64,000 nucleotides of DNA from Balanoglossus misakiensis (Eukaryota; Hemichordata): NCBI GenBank assembly GCA_040954595.2, contig CM082585.2, positions 11,470,001-11,534,000 of the forward strand, given 5' to 3'. Positions 1-13,720 of the stretch are shown piece by piece. The first letter of the stretch is position 1. Each line of letters opens with the position of its first letter. Both the position numbers and the translations under genes were made by a program. Under the pieces are notes generated by a model. That model saw only the letters and a list, made by a program, of their open reading frames with translations. It did not search any database and was not told the origin of the DNA.

Positions 1-2316
1 AGACGTGGTCTACTTAATTGGATAAGCCTGGATAATTTTTATAACTAAATCAACATATCACGATTGACAATGATGGATGGAATTATCACTCCAAACAAGC
101 TAATTATCAACAAGGAATAACAATCATCATTCTGTCATTCATATCAATCAACCACAATTTATGATTTAATTTACTCAGATACAGTGCCGATGAAGAGCAC
201 GTTTTCAGCAAAACACAAGTATTTCAAAATCCCATGCTATTAGATTTTCTATTGGTAACTTGTCCATTTTTCAGCTTCGAGCAAAATATATTCAGTATTT
301 AGGCTAACAACAAAATACATTAAGTATTGCGAATGTTTTTTTATTATTACCTTAGTACTTGAATAAGAGGAAGTATAAATCTCGCGTCTTGACAGGATAT
401 TGCTCGGTATTTCACGCACTGCTGAGATTTGGACAATGGCGTCAAATTCTAAGTGGATGTTGTTCGTGTGAGACGGCCAAACTACAGGGTGGACTTTCAA
501 CTTGATCCCAACAAGTGGTGTGAAGTATAAGGGTTTGAAGTGGCGCCATTCAATGGGGGCCTAATTACAACTTTCAACTTTGACTTCTCCATTGCCTCTT
601 GAGATGAGTCGAGAAGGCGTGGATGCACATTTTCCAAAGAAAGTGTGAAAACGGTGTAGGTGTAACAAAGGCATTGTAAAAATAGCGTTTTGCTGAGGCC
701 ATTGTAAATTAAAATTTATTGTATTCCTTTAATCCCATCCGGGTACCCATGATGCACTCTGCAGTAACCCCTGTTTGTTTTGGTAATTTCGTGAAAGCTT
801 GTTCCAAGACTCGTTCATAAATCTTGTCATTTTGTACTATCCGTAGTGATGTATCATGCACTCCAGTGTTCCCGGGGGAAAGGGCACGAACATGTTAAGA
901 CGACAGATAACATTCCAGTGAAAAAAGTTGCAGATGTATTTGCTTTGAATAATGGTCTTTGCCATGTGATTGGATCGTGTGGACTCAAACTTTCACACAA
1001 TTCATGCTCTGACTATAGACACAGATTGAATTATACTGCGAATTATGGTTTAAAGCAGTTTTTGCGGGAAGAATGCGTCACACCCACACCAGGAAGTAAG
1101 ATGCTTTCAGATCCTACGTGGGGCCGGATGAAAAGCTCAGTTTACCAGGGATAATGGTTTGTCAAATGTCTTTACAACGCTGTTCAAATTAATGATGGTG
1201 GAGCGATCTTGTGAGCTCTCCTGATAAAAAATCGACCCATAATTAAGCCAATAAAATCACCTCGACGATCGAATAGCTTGGCAGGTTTTCTTTATTCTCT
1301 AGTATAATACTCTTTCAAATCGCTCCGAATCAGTTGTTGGATGCATGATCCCATGGCTTCACAGTCACATGTCCGTGAACAAAATATGGAAAGTTTTTTG
1401 TCTCGTTTCCTAGAACTGTGGTGGTACTAAATGATTGTTTATTGAAGTTTTAGGCTTCAAAGTCTCTCTGTAATTTGTACGACTGGGAATATTTCGAGGC
1501 CGGCCAGAAATACTAGCAGGGTTTATACCACTGCTCATTATTAGCATGTATCACGTATTCCACATCTGTTGTAGTTTCATTGTGATATATTCTATTAATA
1601 CTCCCAGATAGAATGGATGATTTGTGTAAAGTTCATTGTTTGCACGAAAGTGTTCAGTTCCACACACTCGCCAACCTGCATTTGTGTCATGATTAAATCC
1701 CGAGTAGGCCTATAATGCTATTGTTTAAACCCTTTATTTGTGACTAAAATGACAACAAGACGTGCACATAAGGCCACATCAACTGACATGTGTGCAAGCA
1801 AGCGATCGATTCTCTCTCGCAACATTTTCTATATATAAATTTCCCGCGCAAATTTAATCATAAAAGATACGGTTCTGTTGGGCTCCCTTCGAGCGCGAAG
1901 AAACTTGTCGTGAAGCAAAAGTAGAAAGTTGAATCGCTTCTGCTGCATGGGAGCGAAACGATTATCCTATCCCCCTGCAATCCATCTGTTACGTGATCAA
2001 TTCGTTGGAGTAATCGTCCGTGTCACCCAATACCATATACATCGTCACTTCTTAATTTTCTCGCATTACCTCACCCACTGACTGTTTGTGGTATCATAAC
2101 ATATAGAGAAAAATGACACGGTGATTTCTGGATATAACTAGTTGACATTCTATAGTACCTTCAATAAGTAAATGGGTATTTCAACGCTAAAATCCAGTGT
2201 TATCTTAAGTTCAGCTGATTTAAGACATTGATTAATTTATTACCTTCCTGCTCGATACAGTAATCACATTAATATTGCTATCGTTCTTAATAGCGATTTC
2301 GACAGATATGACTATA

Positions 2317-2330
2317 GAAACCATGGCAAC
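2317..2330. promoter_or_regulatory. RFX X-box-like motif
   Basis: GAAACCATGGCAAC is close to the imperfect palindrome bound by RFX factors (GTYRCC-AT-GGYRAC). The right half-site is perfect and the left one is degenerate. It is one of a dozen similar motifs across the window. Confidence 0.3.
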
Positions 2331-3876
2331 GTAGCGAAGGGTTGACAGGTATTTGATTTTAAATTCATGGTTGCGTGACCCCCTATAAATGTGTGTTAGT
2401 AAAATGTCTATCTATACCAGTGCTTGTGGCAAGACCTAATCATAACAATATCTTCACTTTGTCTATCGTGATAAACCATTCCCGGGAGAGATAGGATTAG
2501 TTACTTCAATGAATCATTCGGTAACAGTTCCATGAATATTATTGTAGTTTCGAATCAGTGTACAAAAAAACTTGCGTATGCTAAAAACGAAAAAGGCTGC
2601 AGTTTTGCGAATGCATTCATTGGTTCAACGGTAGTAGATGGGTTCGATGAATAAGTGTAAGGAATGATGAATTGTGGGAAACTGTTGCATCAAGGGAAAT
2701 CTATTCTCGTCCAGGTACATGATGGACATCAATAGCCATAATGAAACGCTATGCCAACTAGTGCTTTAAAAGCTGGTATTGTTTTTCGAGTGGCAAATTT
2801 GAAGTGACACTGACAACATAATTGCATTCTTCACCATCCGCGGTCGCTTTTGTAGATGTGACCGAAAGGAAATGAGCGCGATCCTTTCGCGTGACACGTG
2901 GCGCCAGACATGAGCGCCTAACATTATTCTCAATTTAGTGGCCCGTTATGTACGAGTAATGTGCCTGCAAAATGCGTTTTGTGTTCATCCACAAAATAGT
3001 ACATTTTCATGTACAAGAGGGATAAAATGCCTAATTTGTGGGATTTCTATGGTATTTTGTCTGAATGTAGCAAGCTATTTGTCGTTTGTCGTATTCAGGA
3101 GCGTGTTTTGAGAAAGCTGAGTACTGTGGGTTAATTAGTTTACTGCAAATGTGATATAATTATGTGTTTGTCATAAAACAGTTATTTTACAGTTTTCATA
3201 ATTCACAATGACATCATACAAGTGAGCTTAGAACAAACAACATTAGAAAAATGAGAGAAAAACGTCAGGGCCTATTAGCAACTGACTTTCACTAAACATA
3301 GGAATTGACTCCTCACCCACGTCAACTCACACGCCATGTTAATACATGTACGTTAAAAACCGCAATTGGCGGATTAATATGACTAGTATTAAGCGGGATC
3401 GTGTGATGCGGATTAATACATTTCGTGCGGTCTATCACACTCTCACAACGGGAGGTATTTTGATCAGGACAAAAGATAAAAATTACTTTATTTCTTGGTC
3501 TAAATACGGTTCTCCGAATAAAAGAAAAAGTTAGTCTCTCAACACAAAACCTGTCCACACACTTCATTTTATTAAGTCCTTACGTCATTAGATTGCATAC
3601 TGCTTATTCAATTACTTTCATAATTGTATTCAATGATGGTTATGCTGTGACATTTTTAACAATTCATAATTTCATCAAGACCGATTAACATCATACATGT
3701 TGGCACTTTCTCATTTGAAACGTTCCCATGGGAGGCGCCAATGAAAAGATTGTCAACACAAATTATTCAAACTAAAGTGCACAGTATTTTCCAGATAATA
3801 AAATACTTTCAATTTTGTGTAGGTTGATACCATGCACACAGACAATCAAATGAATCTGCAAAGATATATTTCTTTA

Positions 3877-3915
3877 CGTATGTATGCATGTATGTACGTA
3901 TGTATCTATGTATCC
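3877..3915. repeat. Imperfect (TATG)n microsatellite
   Basis: The run repeats GTATGTATGCATGTATGTAC-like units with single-base interruptions. It belongs to the same class as the long TATG array near 61.7 kb. Confidence 0.7.
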
Positions 3916-4843
3916 ATCGTCTTCGAAAACCACGTGACATGCTTTCCGTCTTTCTTCTTTGATCTGAAGCTAGAACTTATGCATGTATGTGTGATTGTAT
4001 CTGCTGCACCTGTTCTAAGTATGGGGTTCAATTTTCACAGTGTTGCTAAACCAACTCCTTTGACTTCTCAGACGAGTCAGCCTGTCTTGGCCGCTCGTGT
4101 TATCCAGATTCCCATAAATGCCAATCTAGAATATTCTTAAAGAGGGTTTATTTGGCGTTATTTAGGTTTAGAATCTGTATGTGTTAAAACTGACAGTTGA
4201 CCTCCGTATTTCTCTCATCTCTTAGCTAACCTGTGCTATTCAAATTCGTGACGGCTGATCGAAAATGTTATTAAAAGAGTATTCCGAACCCGTTATGGTT
4301 TACAAATAATAAATCTATGCCGTCGCTCTGTTGCTATTATATTGTCCTCAAAAGATATTGAATAGACGGATAAGGCTCGAAAATTCCCTTTTGAAAAAAG
4401 TGAATATATGAATAAGAAATACTGCATCAGAAAAACTGCAATGATTTTTTGTATATGAATTTACATCACATGAAATCAATCATCGGCCATAGAAACGTCA
4501 GGTTGTACTTATCAAAGAATCACCAATATCGGGTTTTATATTCTGCCAAGCCTTGCCACAGACCAATGGGTCTTTTTAAACACCGAAATTGCATGACCCC
4601 GTGTACAAACGTGGCTTCCAGATGGACGAATACCAATTTAATCAAACTGGCACACACTCTTTGGTTTTGTGCCACTTTGCATATTTTGAAGAGTAGAGTG
4701 CGGAGGAGATACTGGGATGAGATTGCGTAAAATTGACTTGCTTTCGCCGATGGAGAGCGTTTAATGACGGGAGAGCGCAGAGTCACCTACTCGCCCAAAC
4801 GGGAGATGACTTATAGTTAGCTTGACCATCCCTAGCCCTGTCC

Positions 4844-4861
4844 GTCTCTCTCTCTCTCTCT
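4844..4861. repeat. (TC)n microsatellite
   Basis: A pure TC dinucleotide run followed by an interrupted CGCTCGCTCTCG tail. The motif is the same as in the much longer CT array at 8371-8467. Confidence 0.8.
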
Positions 4862-5078
4862 GCGCTCGCTCTCGAACTCGTGAGAATAGGAAAGATCGTT
4901 ATGCGCGACTCTATCAGATAATGACGGTTATACCTTCCTCATCGTAAGAAATATGCCATGAAAACACAATATGCAAAGAGAATAAGACCATAACAAGGAT
5001 ACAAACCCACCTGCTTCACAAGAGATGGAGACAAGAGATGAGAGCGAAAGCCAGACTTCATTTCGATCGTATTTTCCC

Positions 5079-5092
5079 GTCGCCATAGAAAC
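5079..5092. promoter_or_regulatory. RFX X-box (strong match)
   Basis: GTCGCCATAGAAAC fits the consensus GTYNCC-AT-RGNRAC at every constrained position. RFX factors bind this motif in ciliary and neural enhancers. No gene start is adjacent, so a distal enhancer role is inferred only. Confidence 0.4.
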
Positions 5093-6149
5093 ACACGTGT
5101 TAAGAGATACTATTATCTGGTTGACATTGTTGATTTAACCTCGATGTTGCCTTCTATAGCGTTACCTGTCATTGCGGCATTCATCACAACTCTTTTTATT
5201 ATCACCGAGAGCTTTCTGGGCTTTTCATTCCGCCTGTCTTTTGTCCGCGCCTTAACAGCCAATGCGTTCTGAAGATGGGTACCCCCTCAGCATGTAGTGG
5301 CGGCGAGCTTCAAAGGATAGCTCGGCCGCCAGCCATATTAGCAAAATCGTGGCCCTGGGACTTCTCAATATACTAATCAACATTCAAATCAAGTGAGTTT
5401 TCTTCTTCTATTTCGACGTCTTCCATACAATCCCAGAACGCTATTAGCTAAATAAATTTAAATTCGCACAACCATTGTGGTCTTCTTCGAAAGTCGAGTC
5501 TTTTTTCCCGTATGGCATGAGGATCATCTGACCTCTGCTATCACAGTTGAATATGTCGATGTAAGTGTATTTTAAACTAATTTCACGTTGCCTTATTTCT
5601 AGGCGGTTCATTAGGTTACATTGCAACTCTATGACTCCATCAAAAGTTAAATCCATTCCGGTTTTTTCAATGCATACTGTCAATGTGATTTGTTACAAAT
5701 GTGTCGATGGATGGATATATTGAGAATCGTTACATCAACTTGGAGGAAACTTTTATAAATATTAGCTTAACTTGATATTTTGAAAATGTTAGCTTTAGCA
5801 ACTTCGCTCATTCCATCTCATTTTCATAGTCAGGCAGATTAGAATACGATATCAAGGTAGCAAATTGTAAGATCGACCAGCAAAGAAAGCAAATTACACC
5901 AATCACGAAACGTGATCATTCATCCGAGGGAAATATGCATATCTGCATGACAACCTGTTTGAAACAGTTCACTTTTATCAACTGAAGTGATGTAAAATAT
6001 AAAAAGTCAGATTTCATCATATTTACTGTGAATCAAAATATTAGCCTGAAAAAAGAATCGTGATTGTAATCTTTTGTAAATACCTCATTAAGTTGTATTA
6101 AATTGTTATCAATGTATGACATTTATCGCATAGGGAACGGCAGTCTTAC

Positions 6150-6420
6150 CTTTGACGGGTATCTCTGGGTTTCTTGTTAGCTCGAAGTCTTTACATCAGT
6201 TTTGTAACGGATCTTGAGATACCTACATCATCCCGTTTATCGGCGACAAGGCGAGCGCGGAAGGGGGAAGAAGCGATCGATACGTCCGGCTCGCTGTCAA
6301 GCCGAGGTTATTCTCGTGGAACAGCGGTAGAAATTGCCGACTTATTGGGTTGCCAATGTCAACAACTACAATGAAAGAAATGATATCATTCCCCATGGTG
6401 TTATGGGGTCAAAGGTCAGC
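6150..6420. promoter_or_regulatory. Candidate enhancer with perfect DR1 element
   Basis: A GC- and CpG-richer island within AT-rich DNA. Its right edge carries GGGTCAAAGGTCA at 6406-6418: two direct AGGTCA-type half-sites separated by one base. That is the canonical DR1 bound by RXR heterodimers, HNF4 and COUP-TF. The enhancer role is inferred from composition and this motif. No gene is adjacent within the window except the SoxB2 gene 14 kb away. Confidence 0.3.
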
Positions 6421-8366
6421 GCTGCGATAAATTGTGGTATTAACTGAAGAGTGTTCATTTCAAAGGATCTTTTCAATTTCATGAAATACCCCAGGAAGTG
6501 CATAGTAATTGCTTAGCGAGTCTTTTATCTCACCCTGTTTACAATACACCGGTAAAAATTAACTTTCCCTTTTCGCCATTGTGCAAAATTCATAATGCAC
6601 ATTATTGTCGCTTTCACCCTGTTACCATGGCAGCCGATTCTTTAGATATTGACAAAAATAAGTTAAAATGATTCTCATGTAGTGAGTTTGAGTCGATCAG
6701 CGATGTGTCAAGTCTTACAATAAAACGGCGTGACGTAAGCAGTCGGAAACCAAATTTAATATTTTTGCGGTAATTTTTCTGTAAATTTTGGCTTTTATCA
6801 ACTTGGACAAATGGAATTTCCAAGTCATCATTAATGTGTATATAGCGTCGCGTTGAATGCTCGTCAGGGCGGTTTAGATCTTACCGTCACATGGTGTATT
6901 TAGCTGATATCCTGTTCAGTGCCACGCTCTCAGACCTTGACACCTCCTTCATAGAACTCAGAATTTTCTTCATATTTCACATTTCGTTTAGTTTCTTGCA
7001 CTAGTTGAAGAGTCACCCTCTCACGTTCAGTTGTATTGTGGAGAGTACCTATTGGGGTATTTTACTTTTTAGATAAATTTCTACTTAACTTGGCATTCCA
7101 TTAAAATGGTATTGTCTTAGGAAGCAATTGTATTGAAAAGGACATTGAATCTGGTTTACAGAGATGAGGGCGCTGTTAAAAGAACTGTTACAATTTGAAT
7201 TTCCCAGATGTTTAGTGCGATGATCTGATTGGTCACTTTACACAATTTATATTACTCGGCCCAAGTCAGCAGCTGTCACGCGATTCGGTAGCTCGTGGAA
7301 ACCCGGAAACAAGAATATGCTTGTTATCCACGTTGCTCGAGTAGGGATTTCGAGTCAAATATTTATCCACATTAATCCTTCCTGTGTATTATTTATGTAC
7401 ACCTTGTCCCGCAAGGGTCAAGCATTTCTATTAGCTACTAGAAAGTCTGTTTACCTGCCACCAAATGGACAGACGAGGCAGCTTGCCGGATTTGCATACA
7501 GTTCCGCTTGTCCATTATCGTTAACTACGACAGATTCGTTTAGTGTTTACAGAAGGCGGTGAACTTATGGTGGATGCCTTCAGCTGAGAAACTGTTCTCT
7601 TTGGACGATAAAGTTGACACAAATGGGCGGGAATTGACAAATTCACTCAACAATAATTGTTTTAGGTGAACTAAATGAATTGCGTGATAAATGGTAGATA
7701 ATTGCCACATAGTAAAATAAATTCTATGCATAAAAAATATGGGATCAAGGCGTTAATTCTACTGAGACACATCCATCGTCGAACGACCACACTGTTTATT
7801 TTGGACCTATTTAATCAACATTGCTGAATAGCAGTCAGGATATCAATTACATCAATATTTCCAGGGGCGGGCTTTAACAAACTCTCAGTTCTATCTTGTA
7901 TCATACCCCTTCCGTCACCACCGCGAGTAAAATGTTACACCAATTCCATGTGTATCTTCGGCGGGGTAGTGCGTCATTTAAAGGAATAGCCAAATAGTGT
8001 CGTTCGCGCGGGAATAAAAAATATGTCCGTGAACAAAAATAACAAATATGGCGGAGTACTCATTGATAACATTGTTGCGTTAATAAGATTATAAGAGAGC
8101 CTGAGGAGAATTTAATGCCGCCAACTAACCCTAATAAATTTTATAATAACGTCGCTGTTTGAGAGCTATGACATCATTACATCATTTAGTGACATGCCGT
8201 TCCAGCTATTGTAATGGAATTTAAATTCGATTTGCTTTTCATTACACGATTTCAAAAGAAGGAAAAGTAATTCTTTCAATTTACGCATTCTGTCGAGGTT
8301 ACAGGTTCTATAGCATCACAAGGGTGCACATCATGGTCGCCAGAATGTCTCCCCTCTTTCTCCATC

Positions 8367-8469
<103 letters not shown>

Positions 8470-9292
8470 GTCTCTTAAAACACGAGATATTTCAACCTGT
8501 CAATCCCGTTTACCCTTATTCATCCTAAGATCATTTTCATGTATAAGTGTAATCAAGCTAACTTGACATTGATATGATTTGGCGAGACACCTGGGAATAT
8601 GAGAGAACACAATTCTAAAATTAGCGAACTGTGAAATTTTCTCGTTCAAATTTTTCATAATGGGTCGATGCAAGATACAGCTACTGCTTCCGTCCATGTA
8701 AACATCCCACCCTCATTAGAAAACTGCAACCTACTCATTTGAATGTTAACAGAAGAATAGATACAGTCGATGAAAGAGCGCGCACTAAAGAAACGTTGTA
8801 GAGATCGCTATTGTCGCTGGTTGCGTAGCGACGAAAGTTTGATTTATTGTGCATCAGTTCACTAAGAGATGGGTCAATCAATGTAAATGGAACGCAGTAA
8901 TAAAATGTTTGTCTACCGGAATCAAGTTACCTTAAAACACTCTCTTTTCCAAGGCAATTTTGATGAAATCCACTTCGTTTTCTTATGAACTGAGAAAGAA
9001 AACGGAATGGAAACAATGGTCAATCCACTTCTTTCGATTTCCATCGTCTGCTACCGTTCATGTTCCTTCCGGCTAACATTCGTTGAAGTATATTCTTCAG
9101 TGGCGCCATTAGATAAAGGCTTTTCTGCCTAATACACGGAGGGTGTGGCTCGATATTCCCTTACAAACGGAAACCGTGATGCATGGTGGGCTTTATGCAA
9201 TATGTCCGCCATTTTGAATAAATGTCCCAATTATTGTTTGGTACAGGCTCTTTCTATTGTGTGAGTCCAATTTCCATCTGTGAGCAACCTTT

Positions 9293-9306
9293 TGACCTCT
9301 TGACCT
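9293..9306. promoter_or_regulatory. DR2 nuclear-receptor element
   Basis: TGACCTCTTGACCT is two perfect TGACCT half-sites in direct orientation with a two-base spacer. This is the DR2 arrangement typical of RAR/RXR. Function is unproven; the motif is seen directly. Confidence 0.35.
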
Positions 9307-9519
9307 CGCTGTATGAGATGCTGCATGCAGAAACAAGAAATCCAAATAGTCATCGTAGATGGCGCGCTAACATTTTCTTAGGTAGGCTTGAACCGAACAG
9401 GCCAGTTTGCTGGATGCGGCTACATTCTACATAACGCAACTAAAAATTCCATACCATTGAGCTACAATTTGAAGTCCTGTGAAACTATACCTTATGTCAT
9501 TGTACCTGTAAATTAATTT

Positions 9520-9660
9520 CTACTAGTCAATTAATTAAGCTAAGTGGCCAACGCTTTAATCAATCGCTTGTCACGGTGCAAACAAGCAGAAATGTGTACA
9601 ATCACAACTGAACACGTGAAAGGCGCAATTGACACATTTGAAAAGAAGTTTGTAGACATT
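9520..9660. promoter_or_regulatory. Homeodomain-rich candidate enhancer
   Basis: TTAATTAA at 9531-9538 is followed at once by the NK2/NK3-like TAAGTGG (9541-9547). Then come TTTAATCAATCG-type PBX/HOX-like and CACGTG E-box motifs. The density of developmental motifs exceeds the neighbourhood, but conservation has not been tested. Confidence 0.22.
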
Positions 9661-10596
9661 TTCTATTTTTGCAATCGCTCTGAATAATCTTCAGAAGTGT
9701 AGAGTGCAAAAGAATGCACCTCTGTCGTTTGAGTCTGGGGCACACTCCAACAGGTGGTTGGAATAGCGCCTTCAACGTCATAAATTCTCTTACCGACGGG
9801 AACTCCTCTTTGACCGAGTAACAACACCAACTTTACTTTGTGGCTATCGGGCGCCCTCAATAATGTTTTTTACATCATATGTTTGTGAGGGCGCTGTCAT
9901 GAGTTCGTCAAAAGTCTCTGTGGATTTTTGCAATTCGATGTTTGGTATTATTTCATCAGAAAATAGGCCTTATGAGCAAAGTGAGCGAAGGTGTTTGTGT
10001 TTCTTCTTTGATAACCTGTTCTGGGGTTTTCCCGAGCGACGCCAGAGAGAGAGATACATCGGTATGTGTTTCTCCCACAAGCCAAGTCTTTCACCAGACG
10101 GCAGACACAACGAATAGACTGGGTACAGGCGTAACACTTGTTTACTAGAAAAAGAGCTAGTTGGTCTCTGAAGTAATAAAGGCATTCACTGACTGTGTGT
10201 AGACATGGTTCTGCATTGTCCGAATGTTGACCGCCTCAATAAGTTGCCATTCCTACTGGCGAGAAAAATAAGAGTCGAAAAGGGAGGCAAAACGACCACA
10301 AAGCCAACCGCATTCCGTGACACATTGACGAGTCCGTCCATTCTTCTTTTTCTTTCAAGCCCCCCTTTTCGGAAAAAAAAGAACCTTGTATGTACGACTT
10401 AGAAAGAAAGCTCACAGAAGGCGCCTTTCTTCTCATTGTTTGGGCAGAGGGCATTCAGTGTATATGTACTGACTTGGCAGGGATCATGGGAAAACAATGG
10501 AAGATATGCAAGCCTTCAGCGAAGACGCGATCAAAAAACAGTCGCCTCACTTTTCGCCGTTCTTTCCCCCGACAAGTTAACCAATGCATCCGAATA

Positions 10597-10610
10597 CCCC
10601 CCCCCCCCCC
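10597..10610. repeat. Poly-C tract
   Basis: A run of 14 C residues. Similar homopolymer C/G tracts recur at 28586, 30848, 56777 and 57164. Confidence 0.9.
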
Positions 10611-11338
10611 GCACAATGCTGAAGGAATGCGAGGACTTCCTGTGAGGGGAGACTAAATCGCGGTCGGTATTTGTCTGTTTTGCTACTGCCACAATTAAGA
10701 ATTTTTTGTCTTGTTGTAATGAACTTATGCCACAAAATTATCTGTTCAATAATAGGCATATATATGGATTCCTTTCCCTAATATTTGCCCACATTGTGTT
10801 GTTTACGCAAAATATATGCGATATTTCATAATTGTAACTGTGCAAGTCCAAAATGATGCGAGGGACGACTTTGGTTGATCTGTGTGATAAGTCAAAATTA
10901 AGTGTCTGTTTGTGATATGGATGTGTGATCGGGAGTCAGTCATCCATAGTGCCAATAACGCATGCCTTGATTGCTGATAGAACCCACAACTTGACGGTGT
11001 TCAAAAACAACACACTCCATCCAATTTAAATAGAATGCAGGTTTTCTTCCCAGCCATCACGCCCACGGCTCTTTGACAGCAAACACGAGCTTTTGTCCGC
11101 GACACATAAACATCGGCTAAGAAGGAAATCGTTGTCATTTTTCTGGGACTGTTTTTTAACAAGAAGACTGTTTAGGGCGTTGATCACTGATGACTCGCGG
11201 TGTTTCTCTGTTTGTGTTTGCCACTGAAGGGCTACTCAAATCAGACCGTTTGTTACAATTTCACGCTTCTGTATAACATTGCCGACGGTGAGGGTGACTG
11301 GCTTGAGGATTGCACAACAGTTAACACTGACTTTAACC

Positions 11339-11430
11339 TCTCTCTCTCTCTCACTCTGTGTCTTCCTGTGTCTCACTCTCCCCCCTCCCTTTCTCTTTCC
11401 CCTTATCTCTCTCTCTCTCTCTCTCTCTCT
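11339..11430. repeat. Compound CT-rich microsatellite
   Basis: Two CT dinucleotide runs (about 11339-11354 and 11407-11430) are joined by C/T-rich interrupted sequence. It yields spurious Leu/Ser-rich and Arg/Glu-rich frames on the two strands. Confidence 0.9.
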
Positions 11431-12009
11431 GTCACGTGTAGTTGTAGTCGTCATTTCTGTCAGGAGGGCGTGGCTTTCGTTTTTATCATGATGGTTTCCT
11501 CTTCATGCAGGTGATCCATCTCGTTCTTCCCATAAACGCTATCAAGTAAATACCATTTCCGTGTTTTAAATATGATCAGTTTTATTGCGTTCAAAATCAC
11601 CTCTCGATGGCCATAACTCCGCCCTTCACAATGGTTTTTCGTAGAGTCCGGATCTAATATGGTATACTTTCGATGCAAAGCTCGAATACAATGCTGTCAT
11701 CTTTATCTTCCAAATGCGATGTTCCCTTGGAACGATTCGATGCAGCTCGATATTTTGATTGGGCTTTTAATAACAGCAGTTCAGAACGAAGAATGGAGCA
11801 AGATAGAGAATGTTATGTATTCTGCAGGTCAAGGGAACATATGACGTAATCTTGACATTGGCATTACAGTTGACACACAGCGCCCTCAATAATTAATAAG
11901 CCAGGTAGTCGATTGTGTGTATGTCTAATCGATATCTCACGCTGAGCATTGTAAAGGTGTTTGTGAATCTCTATAATGAATAAGTGACTTCATTGATAAA
12001 GATAAAAAT

Positions 12010-12240
12010 GCGCCACTGAATGCAAAATTTAAGATCGGCTGTAATTAGTTTTTATGTGCCGCCGTAAATCTCTGATGTCATTGTCATTCAATTCAATCTA
12101 ATCATTGTTCCAAGTACATCGTTATCGTTCGTTACATAATTAACAATAAAAACGCTAAAAGAGATAATTTTTATCTCCTGCAATTACAACAGATTGAGAA
12201 ATTGACAAATCAGTCAATGAGGGCGGCGTTTCTTCCAATA
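12010..12240. promoter_or_regulatory. Candidate enhancer: homeodomain, SOX and paired GATA sites
   Basis: TAATTAG lies at 12042-12048, and a TAATC plus ATTGTT pair lies at 12099-12109. TAATTAACAAT (12137-12147) overlaps a homeodomain and a SOX site. The inverted repeat GAGATAATTTTTATCTC at 12161-12177 presents two AGATAA GATA sites head to head. Such a mixture in 140 bases is typical of deeply conserved developmental enhancers. It lies about 9 kb beyond the 3' end of the SoxB2 gene. The regulatory role is inferred. Confidence 0.35.
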
Positions 12241-13249
12241 AGTGCATATTTGAATTTTTATGACCGCGCCTTTAATTTTTTTTTACAGTGAATGCGAATT
12301 GGGGGACCAAGACGATGTATCCGTTTCCAAGACAACCCGGTGATCAGAAAAGATCCAAGAACAAAATGTGAAAGTGGTGAGTTTCCAAATGTACGCAGAA
12401 ATGCACACAGCCTGTGGCCGGCTATGCACAGAATTTTGACAGATTCCAGAATGGAACATTTCTGTTAAACTGGTGGCCCTACATGCACATGAGAATTCAA
12501 GCACCTGTGATCGGTAACTTGTCAGTAAATGTTGCAGTAGAAGGGGGTCTATACGTGCACGTGGGTGGGGGATACAATGGTCTCTTTTGGGTCACTCGAT
12601 ATCACACGACCAAATCTTCGGGCTGGCTCAACAGACAGACAAACGTTCAAACGCTAGTAAAACGATGGAGAGATAGACAAACTGCGTAGAACAGTGCCAG
12701 GTAGACAGGCAGATTGAAACAGCGAGAGAAAGACAGATTGTGAAAGAGACGGGGAAATAAACTACCGAGACAAAAGGTCAGTTTGGCTGCCTCAGTAGTT
12801 TCCCTCTCTGGCAGGAGTGATTACGGGACCTTATAACGATGATGACACGCATAGAAATCTCTAAACAGATGTGCACAGCGGCATTAGAATTCTACTGAGG
12901 CTGTCTGTTTATACATACAGTTATATCAACTACGTACACTTGGTTGCACTGGCCTATTCAATTACAGCTAAGTTTGATGCTCCCTCTCATTTCCTTGTTA
13001 AAATAATGGCAACAATCGGCGTGATGCTTCAGTTTGCAAATTCGATTCTCTCCAACCTCTTTGATCTTTTCACCAGCGGAATTGGATCGAGAGTACACAT
13101 TATGAGTTCGGTTTACATATTTGTCTCCTTAAGTTATCAACAATGGCTGTCAAAAAAACCTATTAGAAATGATATTCAGGGTTACTCCGCACGGAAAATC
13201 GAAGCATAATTAAGTTTGCATAATGCTATTTGCCGGATCTGTTCTGAAC

Positions 13250-13720
13250 ACGTCGTTTCCTCATTGTATGGCGCGATGACCACATCTTCTTGCGCCAAAT
13301 GATGTGAAACCGTCTAAATGTGATTTCTCTTTCAAAACGGCGTGAGCAGAATCAAAATGGCACAAAAAGGAGGCAAACTTCGACAATTGAATAAGGGGGC
13401 AAGTCATTACAGAATTTCAAATTAACGATAATGTTATTTTATGCGTAAAATGGCACTAAATTGACTTCAATGTAACCTTTTCGTTCGCGCAACTAACGAC
13501 ACATTCATTTCTGTATGAAATACGGCCAATTTCGGCAAAGTCTGTCTCGATTCAGATCCTGATTTTCTTAAAATGGCAAAATTAGCACACACGGCTCTAA
13601 ATAACCGAGAAGCTCGTTAACCAGCGAGTCGCAGGCGGTATTTTTTTGAATTCTGGCGGGAACTAACTTCGTACAACGGGGACAATTTTTCACCCGCCGG
13701 CTACAGGCAGTGAAACGACG
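13250..13720. promoter_or_regulatory. Weak candidate enhancer, CpG-normal
   Basis: A stretch with many short CG-containing and homeodomain-like words and no low complexity. It resembles conserved non-coding DNA in texture only, with no single diagnostic motif. Confidence 0.15.

Larger units (their letters stand above)
1..4843. other. Intergenic DNA, no recognisable gene
   Basis: I find no coding region I can support here. The longest open frame (846-1154, plus strand) matches no family I know, and it has no visible splice or promoter context. The stretch is AT-rich with ordinary CpG density. Isolated points are a TATA-like run near 1829-1838 with no gene downstream, an RFX-type X-box at 2317-2330 and a short TATG-type repeat near 3877-3915. 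Nothing else stands out. Confidence 0.6.

Noticed and set aside
846-1154. 102-codon plus-strand open frame
   Set aside because: No recognisable domain, no splice or promoter context and length within chance for AT-rich DNA of this size.
1820-1860. TATA-box promoter (TATATATAAAT)
   Set aside because: AT-rich words of this sort are frequent here and no coding or conserved sequence follows.
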